The position numbers were made by a program, and so were the translations under genes. Source: Vulgatibacter incomptus (GTDB lineage Bacteria > Myxococcota > Myxococcia > Myxococcales > Vulgatibacteraceae). From it: 64,000 nt of DNA. The DNA is taken from NCBI RefSeq assembly GCF_001263175.1, contig NZ_CP012332.1:1547501-1611500 (forward strand). The letters run 5' to 3'. Of this stretch, positions 30,550-39,910 are shown one piece after another (the first letter of the stretch is position 1; each line of letters begins with the position of its first letter). The notes under the pieces are model-generated. The model was given only the letters and a program-made list of their open reading frames with translations. It was not told the origin of the DNA and searched no databases.

Positions 30550-33500
30550 ATGCGTCATGTTCCCATGGAGGCCGATACCCGGCCCAAGCTGTGCAAGACG
30601 ATCCGCGAGCTGCGGGAGCGGCTCCACGCCGACCTGCGCGACGAAGCGGAGCGGTCCTACCGGCTCTCCCTCCCCCTGGCGAAGGCCGAGCTTTCCGCCG
30701 AGGCGAAGCGGCGGCGGGAGCGCCTCGAGTCCTGGCTGGAGGAGCAGATCCGTGCGCTCCCCGGGAAGAAGCGCGCCGGCGACGAGCGCGAGCGCTTCCT
30801 GATGCAGGCGGTGGGCGAGGCGGCCTACACCTGGCTCAACCGCCTGGTGCTGCTGCGCCACCTGGAGGCCATGGGCCTCTCGAAGCCGGGGGTCGTAACG
30901 GGAGGTTGGAGCTCCAAGGCGTACAGGGAGTTCCGGGACTTCGCGCCGGGCCTCTGTGCCGATTCCACCGAGGGCTATTCCTTTCTCCTGGGCCTGGTCT
31001 TCGACGAGCTGGCCCTGGATCTGCCCGGCCTCTTCGGCGAAGTGGGTCTGACCGAGCTCTTTCCCCTTCCGGCGTCGATCTTGCGGGCGGTCGTTGAGGC
31101 CCTCGACGCCAAGGCGATCGAGTCCGTGTGGCGGGACGACACCCTGCTCGGCTGGGTCTACCAGTACTGGAACGATCCCGAGCGAGAGCGCCTCGACGCC
31201 AAGATCAGCGCTCGCGGGAAGATCGAGCCCCACGAGATCGCCTCGAAGACCCAGATGTTCACCGACCGCTACATGGTCGAGTGGCTGCTGCAGAATTCGC
31301 TGGGGGCGATGTGGCTGGCCACGTGCCAGAAGCACGGCTGGCGACCCGACGCGGAGAACGTGCTCGACGAGCTCGATCGACGCCGCGCCGAATGGAGGCG
31401 GAAGCGGGAGGCCGGCGAGGTGGCGCCAGACGCGCCGATGCCCGTCGCCGAAGGTCTCGAAGAGCGCTGGAAGTACTACGTGCCCCAGCCGATCCCGGCG
31501 GACGCCGTGGAGAAGGCGCCCGAGAGCGTACGCGCCCTGAAGCTCCTCGACCCGGCGTGCGGCTCCGGCCACTTCCTTGTGATCGCCTTCGATCTCCTCG
31601 CGGCCCTCTACGAGGAGGAGGCGCGACACCGGGGCGAGAGCTGGAGCGCCGCCGAAATCGCCGCGTCGATCGTCGAGAACAACCTCCACGGCATCGACAT
31701 CGATCCCCGGGCCGTCCAGATCGCCGCCGCCGCACTGCACGTGAAGGCGCAGATCCATGCGCGCGGCGTGATGGCGCGCCGGATGAACCTGGTCGCGCCG
31801 ACCTTGCGGCTTTCGTCGCTCCCCGAGGACGATCCCTCGCTGCTGCAGCTCCTGCGGGAGGTGAAGGCCGACACGGGGATCCCGGACGCCCTCACCCGGC
31901 GGATCCTCCGCGCGCTCGAGGGCGCCGATCACCTGGGGAGCCTGCTCCGGGTCGACGCCGAGATCGACGCGGCGATCCGCACATACGAGGGGGAGCTACG
32001 CCGGAAGTTGCCGGTACAGGGCGATTTGCTTCGCGGCTTTGCCGAAAAGAGCCGGACCATCGATCCTGTGGAGGCCCGGGCGTCCCTTCTGGACAAGCTC
32101 GATGCCTTCCTCGAGCGGCATGCCGGCGGCGACGACCTCGGCCTGCGCCTGGACGGCGAACAGCTTGCCGCGGGGATCCGCTTCGTCCGCATGGTGCGGG
32201 AGGGCCGCTACGATCTGGTGGTCGGCAACCCGCCCTACCAGGGCACCTCCAAGATGAAAGAGGCGAAGTACGTCGCCTCGAAGTACACCCGTGGCAAGGC
32301 CGACCTCTATGCGGCCTTTCTCGAGCGGGGCTTGCAGCTCGTGCGGGAGGGCGGCGTGTCTGCGCTCCTCACTATGCGCAACTGGATGTTCATCAAGCAG
32401 TTCGCCGCGCTGCGGGAGCACCTGCTCGAGACCTACGACCTGCGGCTGCTCGGTGACGTCGACCGGGGGGCGTTCGAAGAGGTTCCCAACGAGGTACTCG
32501 CGGCCACCATGTCGATCTTCCGGCGCTCTCCGCCGGCGGCCGAGGCCAGCGTCGCCCTCCAGCCGACGCCGCTGAGCGACAAATCGTACGACCGCGGCCG
32601 CACCGCCCGCAAGCGGGCTGCGCTGCTGGCGCAGGTTGGAAGACTTGAGTTCGACGTCGATCGCTTGGCCGTAATCCGTGAAAGTCCGGTCGTGTACTGG
32701 TGGGACAAGGACTTTCTGAACCGATACGCCGTTGCGCCGAAGTTCTATCACGGATCGCCGGCAAAGAGTGGGATGGCAACGCAGGACAACACCCGGTTTC
32801 TTCGGCGCCCATGGGAGGTGCAGCTCGGCTCAGTCTTCATTTCTAGAAGTTCGGCACCTTCCATTAGCGATCAGTCAAAGTACGTGCCTTACATCAAAGG
32901 CGCCGAGGGTAAGAAATGGTTCGAGCCGCTGGATACTCTCGTATACTGGAAGAGTTTTGGTCTTGAACTTCGCGTATGGATTGAGCGTTATCGCGTTCGA
33001 GTTCCCGGGCAGTACATCAAGAACGAATCAATGTATTTCGCTTCAGGGATAGCTTTCACCCCCGTGGGAAACGAGTTCGCGGCCCGTTCTCATCGTTATC
33101 GTTCAATTTTCGGCGCTATGGGCTCTTCGGTCTTTCCCTCCGACATCGCATCGGCTCTCTGCATGATGAACGGAGCCATCGGACGCGCGGTACTCGAATC
33201 GCTCAATCCAGGCCTACATTTCGAAGTAGGAGACGTCAACCGCCTGCCAGCCTTCCCGGTCGAGTCCGCAGACGCGATAATCGAGTGCCTCGACAAGTCG
33301 TTTGGCACCCACGAGGCGGCAAGAGAAACGTCTGTAGAGTTTGCATGGCCATACTCGTCCAATTGGCACAGCGCACAGGCTTGGGCCCAGGCGGCAGTCG
33401 ATCGCCCGGCCGGAACTGCACTGCCAGACTTCATGCCCGACTTCGATCCTCCCGAAGCAGCCGCTTTCGTCTCCTTTGAAGTCGGTATCGCCACCGGTCG

Positions 33501-34545
33501 TTTCGATGCCGAGCACGGTGGATGGAGTGACCGGCCATCGCCCGACGCATTGCGCTACGGCATCCTCTTCCTCGCCACCGCCTCTTCGCTCGGGGGCCAA
33601 GACGACCTGGGGCAGCCGCCCTGCACGGCCCTGCTTCGCGCCTGGACGGAGCACGGTTCCCAGGTGTCTGCGGATGCGGACCTCCACCGCTGGCTGCGTG
33701 AATCCTTCTTCGACTACCACCGAAAGCTCTACGAAAACCGCCCGATCTACTTCCCACTCTCCTCGGCCCGGCGGAACTTCGTTGCCTTCGCGCTGATCCA
33801 CCGGTGGGGTCCGGAAACCCTTCCCGCCCTTCTCGCGACCCACCTGCTCCCCGAGCGCACCCGCCTGGAAGGCCAGCTCGACGACCTCCGTGCCGCCCGC
33901 ACCTCGGCGGACAAGCGGGCTGCCAACGAAGCGGAGAGGCGTTTTTCCGAGATCCAGAAGCTCCACGCCGAGCTCTGCGACTTCATCGACAAGGTCCGCA
34001 TGTGCGCGGATCAGGGACCGCCGCCGGTCGACAACAATACCAAGCGTCGCGAGATCGACGCGCCCTTCGAGATGGACCTCGACGACGGCGTGATGATCAA
34101 TGCCGCCGCCCTCTGGCCCCTCCTCGAGCCGCAGTGGAAGGATCCAAGGAAGTGGTGGAAGGAGCTCGCAAACGCCGACGGCAAGAAGGACTACGACTGG
34201 TCCCACCTGGCCGCCCGCTACTTCCCCTCCCGCGTCGACGACAAGTGCCGCCAGGATCCCTCGCTGGCCGTGGCGCACAAGTGCTTCTGGCGCTACCACC
34301 CGGCCCGCGCCCATGCATGGGAGCTGCGGCTGCAAGACGAGATCGGCCCCGACTTCCGAATCGACGAGCCCGACGCCGCCGAGCACCGCACTCGCTTCCT
34401 CACCGAACGACCGGAGGAGGCGGCGGAGATTGAGGCCAAGGAGCTGAAGCGCAGGCAGCGCAAGGCGACCCAGGGAGACGACGAGCCCCAGCAGGAGCTC
34501 GATTTCGAGGGTGAAGGCGACGAGGAGGAAACCGATGCAGCCTGA
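30550..34545 (+). CDS. pglX: PglX, BREX adenine-specific DNA methyltransferase
   Basis: A 1331-residue N6-adenine methyltransferase. The SAM-binding motif I DPACGSGHF starts at residue 334 and catalytic motif IV NPPYQG at 560. PglX methylates one strand of a non-palindromic site to mark host DNA and is required for BREX defence. The segment from about 32640 to 33500 (residues about 697-984), probably part of the target-recognition region, has clearly lower GC: the line at 32941 has 27 of 60 G/C against 44 of 60 at 32101. A low-complexity acidic tail ends the protein. ATG at 30550; the stop overlaps pglZ. Confidence 0.92.
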   Translation: MRHVPMEADTRPKLCKTIRELRERLHADLRDEAERSYRLSLPLAKAELSAEAKRRRERLESWLEEQIRALPGKKRAGDERERFLMQAVGEAAYTWLNRLVLLRHLEAMGLSKPGVVTGGWSSKAYREFRDFAPGLCADSTEGYSFLLGLVFDELALDLPGLFGEVGLTELFPLPASILRAVVEALDAKAIESVWRDDTLLGWVYQYWNDPERERLDAKISARGKIEPHEIASKTQMFTDRYMVEWLLQNSLGAMWLATCQKHGWRPDAENVLDELDRRRAEWRRKREAGEVAPDAPMPVAEGLEERWKYYVPQPIPADAVEKAPESVRALKLLDPACGSGHFLVIAFDLLAALYEEEARHRGESWSAAEIAASIVENNLHGIDIDPRAVQIAAAALHVKAQIHARGVMARRMNLVAPTLRLSSLPEDDPSLLQLLREVKADTGIPDALTRRILRALEGADHLGSLLRVDAEIDAAIRTYEGELRRKLPVQGDLLRGFAEKSRTIDPVEARASLLDKLDAFLERHAGGDDLGLRLDGEQLAAGIRFVRMVREGRYDLVVGNPPYQGTSKMKEAKYVASKYTRGKADLYAAFLERGLQLVREGGVSALLTMRNWMFIKQFAALREHLLETYDLRLLGDVDRGAFEEVPNEVLAATMSIFRRSPPAAEASVALQPTPLSDKSYDRGRTARKRAALLAQVGRLEFDVDRLAVIRESPVVYWWDKDFLNRYAVAPKFYHGSPAKSGMATQDNTRFLRRPWEVQLGSVFISRSSAPSISDQSKYVPYIKGAEGKKWFEPLDTLVYWKSFGLELRVWIERYRVRVPGQYIKNESMYFASGIAFTPVGNEFAARSHRYRSIFGAMGSSVFPSDIASALCMMNGAIGRAVLESLNPGLHFEVGDVNRLPAFPVESADAIIECLDKSFGTHEAARETSVEFAWPYSSNWHSAQAWAQAAVDRPAGTALPDFMPDFDPPEAAAFVSFEVGIATGRFDAEHGGWSDRPSPDALRYGILFLATASSLGGQDDLGQPPCTALLRAWTEHGSQVSADADLHRWLRESFFDYHRKLYENRPIYFPLSSARRNFVAFALIHRWGPETLPALLATHLLPERTRLEGQLDDLRAARTSADKRAANEAERRFSEIQKLHAELCDFIDKVRMCADQGPPPVDNNTKRREIDAPFEMDLDDGVMINAAALWPLLEPQWKDPRKWWKELANADGKKDYDWSHLAARYFPSRVDDKCRQDPSLAVAHKCFWRYHPARAHAWELRLQDEIGPDFRIDEPDAAEHRTRFLTERPEEAAEIEAKELKRRQRKATQGDDEPQQELDFEGEGDEEETDAA

Positions 34546-37405
34546 CCGCCCGGTGGATCGCCTCGTATCCAAGGCCCTGGAAGCGGAGCTCGCCACGGAG
34601 CTGCGCCGGCACGGGCTGGTGGTCTGGCTCGACAAGGAAGGGAGCTGGACGGCCTTCGTCGACGAGCTCACCGCTCGCAACCAAGCGGGGGACTTCCCCC
34701 ACCCCGTCGCCTCCCTCCGCGGGAGCTGGCTGGAGCTGCTCCTCGCGGTAGAGAGCGGGGCGAGCGCCGTGGAGCGTGCGCCGCTGCTCCTCCACCTCCC
34801 CGGGCAGACGAGGGAGTCGATCCGGGAGACCCCCGGCCTCGAGCTCTACGAAGCGGGCCGTACCTTCCAGAAGAAGCTGCAGACGCTGGTGCAGGAAGTG
34901 GCCGCCGGCCGGGTTTCGCCCGACGATCTCGCCGACTATGTGAAGCAGCCGGGGATCACGCTGGCCGACGCCGACGCTTGGCTCGCCGGGCGGCTCTCCT
35001 CGGGCCGCGAAGGCCTCCTCGGCTTCCTTGAGGGCATGGAGCCCGAGTGGCTGCTCGACGGCCTCGTTGCCCCGTCCTCGCCACTCCGCGATCGGATTCA
35101 GAGCGAAGCAGACCGCGAAGTGCTCGCCGCGCGCCTCCTCCAGCTCTCCGGGATGGACGACGCCTGGCGCGCCTTCCTTGGGGACGAGCCGACCCTCGAA
35201 GGCCTTCGCGACGCCTTCGCCAAGTGGCTCCTCTGCGTGGAGTACGCCCACGATCTGCTGGGGCAGCCCAAGACCGCCGAGCTCCTCCGGCTCCGCTCCC
35301 TGCCGAAGCCGGTGGTCGAGCTCTGCGGCCGCCTGACCGCGCACCTCCGCGGACGGCACGCCGATCTCTACGTGCGACTGGCCGACGCCCTCGAGGATCG
35401 CCTCGCCGGGGAGAGTGGAAATGTCCAGGCCGGCGACCTCGGCCGGATCGACACCTTCCGCTTCGAGGAGGCCAAGGTCCTCGAAGCGGCGGTGGAAGAC
35501 GCGCTGCACGCGGCCCGCGCCGGAGAGCCCCCGGCCTGGGACGCACCCGAAGGCTTCGTTGCCGCCCGCCGCGACGCCGACTCCATTTGGCTCTCCCGGG
35601 ACGAGCCCCGCCGCTGGGCCTGGCGGCTCCTCGATGCGGCGGTGTCATTCGGTCGCGCCCTTGCCTCCGCGCCTCGCGGGTCCGCCGGTGGCCTCCTCGG
35701 CTCGGCGGGATCGCCGGAAGAGGCGGTGGAGCGGTACCAGCGCCACGGCGCCGCCATCGACCGCGCCCACCGCGACTTCGAAGAGCGGAGCGTCGCGCTC
35801 TGGCACCACCACCTGCCCCACCTCGCCCTCTTCTCCGAGCTGCGCCTGGCCTTGCGGGCGGCGCATCGCGCCTGGGCGGACGAGCTCGCCAAGGACTTCA
35901 CCCGCCTCTGCAAGGAGCGCGGCTTCCTCCCCGACGCGGGCCTCCAGCAGCGGCACCTCTTCGACCAGGTGGTGCGACCGCTGGTGGATGGGCAGGAAAA
36001 GGTCGCCCTCTTTCTCGTGGATGCCCTCCGCTACGAGATGGCGATGGAGCTCGCCGAGGGGATGGCCGCCCAAGGGACGGTGGTCGATCTCAAGGCCCGC
36101 CTCGCCGAGCTCCCCACCGTCACCGAGGTTGGGATGAACGTCCTCGCGCCCGTTGCAGGCGAGAAGGGCCGGCTCGCGGCCGTGCTGGGCGATCGGGGCT
36201 TTGGGGGCTTCCGTACCGGCGAGTTCACCGTGCGTGCCCCCGAGGATCGCACCCGTGCCATGCGCGCCCGGATCGGTGGCCAGACCTGTCCGCTGCTGCC
36301 CCTCGACAAGGTCGCAGAAGGCGGCGACAGCGCTTCGCTGCGCCAGCAGATTGGCCACGCCAGCCTGGTGGTGATCCACAGCCGGGAGATCGACGAGGCC
36401 GGCGAGGCCGGTTTCGGCCTCGCCACCTTCTCGCAGACGCTTCGGCAGCTCCGCGCGGCCTTTCACCACCTGCAGACCGCCGGCGTCAGGCGCTTCGTCT
36501 TTACGTCCGACCACGGTTTCCTGCTCAAGGACGCCGCCGCCCCCGCCCGCAAGTTCGGCGACAAACGGGCCCCTAGCCGCCGCTACGTGATCGATCCGCT
36601 TGCGCGCGTCGAGCCTGGGCTCGTCTCGGTTTCCCTCTCGGAGCTCGGCTACGACGGGGCGAAGGGACACCTGCTCCTCCCCGAAGACACCACGGTCTTC
36701 GACACCGGCGCGACGGACACCTTCGTCCACGGCGGAAACAGCCTCCAGGAGCGAGTGATCCCGGTCCTCACGGTTACCCGCCGATCCGCCCCTGGCGCGT
36801 CCAGCGCTCGCTTCTCTCTCGAGGCCCAGCCGCTCTCCGATGTGCTGGGCGTGCGGCGCCTCAAGCTTCGGGTCCTCTCCGACGAGCTGTTCCCCACGGG
36901 CGAAAACCGCGTTCGGATCGCATTCCGCGCGGTTGAGCGGCCCCAGGTGCAGGCCCGGATCCGCCAGGTGGAGTCCCCCGCCGTCGAGGAGCGAGGCGCC
37001 CTCCGCCTGCCCACCGGCAAGGAATGGCTCGAGGTCCTCTTCGACCTCGAGGGCCCGATCGACGAGCGGGTGCGGCTCGAGCTCTACGATCCCGACGGCA
37101 AAGAGCAGGTGAAGTCCCTGCAGGTCGAGGGGTGGTTCGAGGCCACCGGCAAGGCCGTCGCGGCGGCGCCCGCGCCGGCGGACGCAGGCTGGCGAGAGCA
37201 GATCGACGACGAGGGAGCGCGACGTGTTCTCGCCCACCTCGAGATCCATGGATCGCTAACCGAGGCCGAGGCCTTGGGTATGCTGGGGAGCGCGCGAGCC
37301 GCCCGGCGCTTCGATCTGCGCCTCGACGAGTGGGCGCGTCTCCTTCCGTTCAAAGTGAGAACCGAAGGTACTTCGGGTGGAAAGCGCTACGTGCGCGAGG
37401 GTTAA
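34535..37405 (+). CDS. pglZ: PglZ, alkaline-phosphatase-superfamily BREX protein
   Basis: A 956-residue core BREX protein. The PglZ domain lies at about 485-700, with LFLVDALRYEMA (D496) and FVFTSDHGFL (D659, H660), the metal-binding pattern of the alkaline phosphatase superfamily. PglZ is present in all BREX types and has been reported with nuclease or phosphodiesterase-type activity in some. The C-terminus carries a beta-rich region and a winged-helix-like end (GSLTEAEALGMLGSARAARR). ATG at 34535 overlaps the pglX stop by 11 bases. Confidence 0.9.
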   Translation: MQPDRPVDRLVSKALEAELATELRRHGLVVWLDKEGSWTAFVDELTARNQAGDFPHPVASLRGSWLELLLAVESGASAVERAPLLLHLPGQTRESIRETPGLELYEAGRTFQKKLQTLVQEVAAGRVSPDDLADYVKQPGITLADADAWLAGRLSSGREGLLGFLEGMEPEWLLDGLVAPSSPLRDRIQSEADREVLAARLLQLSGMDDAWRAFLGDEPTLEGLRDAFAKWLLCVEYAHDLLGQPKTAELLRLRSLPKPVVELCGRLTAHLRGRHADLYVRLADALEDRLAGESGNVQAGDLGRIDTFRFEEAKVLEAAVEDALHAARAGEPPAWDAPEGFVAARRDADSIWLSRDEPRRWAWRLLDAAVSFGRALASAPRGSAGGLLGSAGSPEEAVERYQRHGAAIDRAHRDFEERSVALWHHHLPHLALFSELRLALRAAHRAWADELAKDFTRLCKERGFLPDAGLQQRHLFDQVVRPLVDGQEKVALFLVDALRYEMAMELAEGMAAQGTVVDLKARLAELPTVTEVGMNVLAPVAGEKGRLAAVLGDRGFGGFRTGEFTVRAPEDRTRAMRARIGGQTCPLLPLDKVAEGGDSASLRQQIGHASLVVIHSREIDEAGEAGFGLATFSQTLRQLRAAFHHLQTAGVRRFVFTSDHGFLLKDAAAPARKFGDKRAPSRRYVIDPLARVEPGLVSVSLSELGYDGAKGHLLLPEDTTVFDTGATDTFVHGGNSLQERVIPVLTVTRRSAPGASSARFSLEAQPLSDVLGVRRLKLRVLSDELFPTGENRVRIAFRAVERPQVQARIRQVESPAVEERGALRLPTGKEWLEVLFDLEGPIDERVRLELYDPDGKEQVKSLQVEGWFEATGKAVAAAPAPADAGWREQIDDEGARRVLAHLEIHGSLTEAEALGMLGSARAARRFDLRLDEWARLLPFKVRTEGTSGGKRYVREG

Positions 37406-37410
37406 ATCGG

Positions 37411-38733
37411 ATGGCCATCAGCCAGCAGGATCGAGAACACATCTTCGAGCGCCTCCGCGGCGGGCTCGTCCCCGAGCGCGGCCTCGAGGCCTTCGCCGTC
37501 GGCATCGACCGGCAGCGGGCCGAGATCGAGCGGATCCTGGGCCTCGTGGGCCAGGGCGAGGGCCTGTTCAAGTTCTTCCGCGGTGGCTACGGCTGCGGCA
37601 AGACCTTCATGGCGCGCCTCGCCCTCCTCGAAGCGCAGGCCCAGGGCTTCGCCACGTCCTTCGTCGTCGTCTCCGACAACGACCTCCACTTCCACAAGTT
37701 CGACGAGCTCTACCGCAAGGTGGTGGGCGAGCTCTCCACCCGCACCTGCCCCCGCGGCGCCCTTGGCGACATCGTCGATCGCTGGATCGGCCGTGTGGAG
37801 GAGTCGTTAATCGCCGCCGGCGCCGATGAGGGCTCCCCCGCCTTCGACGAGCAGGTGAAGAAGCGGATGGGCGAGGAGGTCGAGTCCCTCACCCGCGGCG
37901 CTGCCCCCGAGGATTTCGTCCGCGTTCTCCGCACCGTCTTCGAGCTCAAGCAGGAGGGCAACATCGCCGACGCGGGCGCCCTCCTTTCCTGGCTTGCCGG
38001 CAGCGCCAACGTCGCCGCCTCCGCCAAGAAGCGCGCCGGCATCAAGGGAGACATCGAGAGCACCGACGCGATGAGATACCTGCGCGGCATCCTCGAGATC
38101 GTCAAGGCTGCGGGCTACCGCGGCCTCGTCATAGTCATCGACGAGGCCGAGACCATCCTCCGCATGCGCAGCGACTCCCGCGGCAAGTCCCTCAACGGCA
38201 TCCGCCAGATCTGCGACGACGCCCCCGAGTACAAGGGCCTCCTCTGGATCTTCACCGGCACCCCGGACTTCTTCGATACGCGCCGGGGCGTCGCCGGCCT
38301 CCCGCCGCTCCACGACCGCATCCAGTTCCAGCAGCACGGCGGCTTCGTCAACCCCAAGCAGCCCCAGCTCGAGCTCCGCCCCTTCACCGCCGAGCGCCTT
38401 CGCGACGTCGCCCTCAAGCTCCGCGAGCTCTACGCCGCCCGTGATGCCGGTAGCTTCGAAGCGAAGGTGAGCCCCGTCTTCATCGACAAACTCGTCGCCG
38501 AGGTCACCAAGGGCCTGGGCGGCGATGTCGGCAAGGTCCCGCGCCAGTTCCTGCGCCAGCTCGTCGACCTCCTCGATCTCACCAACGACAACCCCGAGTT
38601 CGACCCGTTGGTACACGGCGGCTTTGAGCCCAAGGGACTCAATGAAACTGAGCAGCGCGTAGCAGAGGGCTTGCCACCGTTCCCGGCGTCTGACTACGCC
38701 GAGTCATTCGCTGCCAAAACAGTTGAGTGGTAG
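37411..38733 (+). CDS. brxD: BrxD ATPase of BREX
   Basis: A 440-residue P-loop ATPase. Walker A GGYGCGKTF is at 58-66 and Walker B LVIVIDEAETIL lies near 240, matching the BrxD/DUF2791 family found in type 2 and type 6 BREX. It starts 5 bases after the pglZ stop (ATG 37411). Codon use and GC fall noticeably in the last 30 or so codons, which suggests the boundary of the inserted cassette lies in or just after the end of this gene. The protein itself looks complete. Confidence 0.88.
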   Translation: MAISQQDREHIFERLRGGLVPERGLEAFAVGIDRQRAEIERILGLVGQGEGLFKFFRGGYGCGKTFMARLALLEAQAQGFATSFVVVSDNDLHFHKFDELYRKVVGELSTRTCPRGALGDIVDRWIGRVEESLIAAGADEGSPAFDEQVKKRMGEEVESLTRGAAPEDFVRVLRTVFELKQEGNIADAGALLSWLAGSANVAASAKKRAGIKGDIESTDAMRYLRGILEIVKAAGYRGLVIVIDEAETILRMRSDSRGKSLNGIRQICDDAPEYKGLLWIFTGTPDFFDTRRGVAGLPPLHDRIQFQQHGGFVNPKQPQLELRPFTAERLRDVALKLRELYAARDAGSFEAKVSPVFIDKLVAEVTKGLGGDVGKVPRQFLRQLVDLLDLTNDNPEFDPLVHGGFEPKGLNETEQRVAEGLPPFPASDYAESFAAKTVEW

Positions 38734-38908
38734 CCACATTTAGGAGACAAAAAACCTTAGCGCGCCCGAGGTTCACGGGCATCGGGCGCCGCCCCAAGCG
38801 AGCAGGTGAATTTTTAGGCGACGTTCAAAGCACAGTTCGACGCTTCAACCCGTCCAATGGCGCGCCGCAGGTGCGGACAGCGCCCCCTCGGGCGGGGAGG
38901 GAGGACCT
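38734..38908. other. junction between brxD and the inserted cassette
   Basis: A 175-base gap, unlike the overlapping or few-base spacing elsewhere in the operon. It contains an AT-rich start (TTTAGGAGACAAAAAACC), no recognisable gene, and GGGAGGGAGGA at 38896-38906 as a strong ribosome binding site for the next gene. It may also carry a promoter for the cassette. No direct repeats or transposase remnants were seen. Confidence 0.5.
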
Positions 38909-39910
38909 CTGAACTACCATCGGCCCCACGTTCGAATCTTGCACCTTTCCGATCTACACTTTGGGCGCGGCGCCAATTGGGAGCGGCAGCGAGTGCTCGG
39001 TGAAGACCTTCTCCGCAAACTTAGTACGCTGCGCACGGAACGAGACGTCGACCTTCTATTCATAACGGGTGACATCGCGTTTGCAGGCAGGTCAGGGGAC
39101 TACGAACAGGCGACCAAATTCGTCGAGTCCATTCGCTCCGCACTTCATCTCGCGGTCGAACGGATCTTCGTTGTACCCGGCAATCACGACATCGACCGCA
39201 CCGTTTCGCCCACCGGCTTGGCGCAGGTACGGAAAGACATCGAAGGACAGACGCCTGCATCTCTACCCAAGGTACTCACCGCAGCAACGGCAAATATCAT
39301 CCCTCGACAGGCGGCGTATCGAGCCTGGGTTCGCGACACCCTAAAACGACCGACACTGGTGGCGACCGACACGACCGGGTATCGCGAGACGCTCGAGCTT
39401 TCGGGCCGTCCGTTCCCGGTACAAGTAATTGGCCTTGACACAGCGTGGCTGTCTGGCGGGGACGACGACCACGAGCGCCTCGCGCTGAACCGAGCCCGCC
39501 TCGGCGAACTCCTCCACGACGACGACGGACACCCCCTCCCCGGCCTGCGCCTGGGTCTCTGTCATCACCCATTCAGCTGGCTCCGCGATGGGCGCGAATG
39601 TGAGAACCTCGCCCGCGACCATCTCCAAATCCTATTCCGAGGGCACCTGCACCAACCGGAGCTTGCCGTGCAGTTTAGCCCGGGCCTTACTCCCCTGAAG
39701 TGCGTCACCGCTGGTGCGTTGTTCGAACCATCGGGTGGAGACATGAACTACGCAGGTTTCGAGCTAGTGGACCTCGAGCTAGATCTGACGGGACGCCCGG
39801 TTCAGGCGCAGATTCACTTCTGGGGATGGCGTGGAGATTTTTGGGCGCCGGATAACCATGTATATCCCAATGCCGCAAACGGATTGGTCGAGTGGAAGTG
39901 GGGTTCATGA
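38909..39910 (+). CDS. calcineurin-like metallophosphoesterase (Mre11/SbcD-like)
   Basis: A predicted binuclear-metal phosphoesterase, about 333 residues. All five motifs are intact: HLSDLHFGRG, ITGDIAFAG, VVPGNHDIDR, LCHHPFSWL and FRGHLHQPE. The same motif set is used by Mre11/SbcD nucleases and by nucleotide or cAMP phosphodiesterases. The pairing with a Rad50-like ATPase three genes later favours a nuclease. No ATG fits: family proteins begin VRILHLSDLHF, so translation probably starts upstream of TTG 38939, perhaps at CTG 38909 right after GGAGGGAGGA. The stop overlaps the next start (ATGA). GC is lower than in the BREX genes. Confidence 0.82.
   Translation: MNYHRPHVRILHLSDLHFGRGANWERQRVLGEDLLRKLSTLRTERDVDLLFITGDIAFAGRSGDYEQATKFVESIRSALHLAVERIFVVPGNHDIDRTVSPTGLAQVRKDIEGQTPASLPKVLTAATANIIPRQAAYRAWVRDTLKRPTLVATDTTGYRETLELSGRPFPVQVIGLDTAWLSGGDDDHERLALNRARLGELLHDDDGHPLPGLRLGLCHHPFSWLRDGRECENLARDHLQILFRGHLHQPELAVQFSPGLTPLKCVTAGALFEPSGGDMNYAGFELVDLELDLTGRPVQAQIHFWGWRGDFWAPDNHVYPNAANGLVEWKWGS

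Noticed and set aside
38921-38945. GTTCGAATC resembling a tRNA T-loop
   Set aside because: The flanking bases cannot form a T-stem and no acceptor or anticodon arm can be drawn around it.
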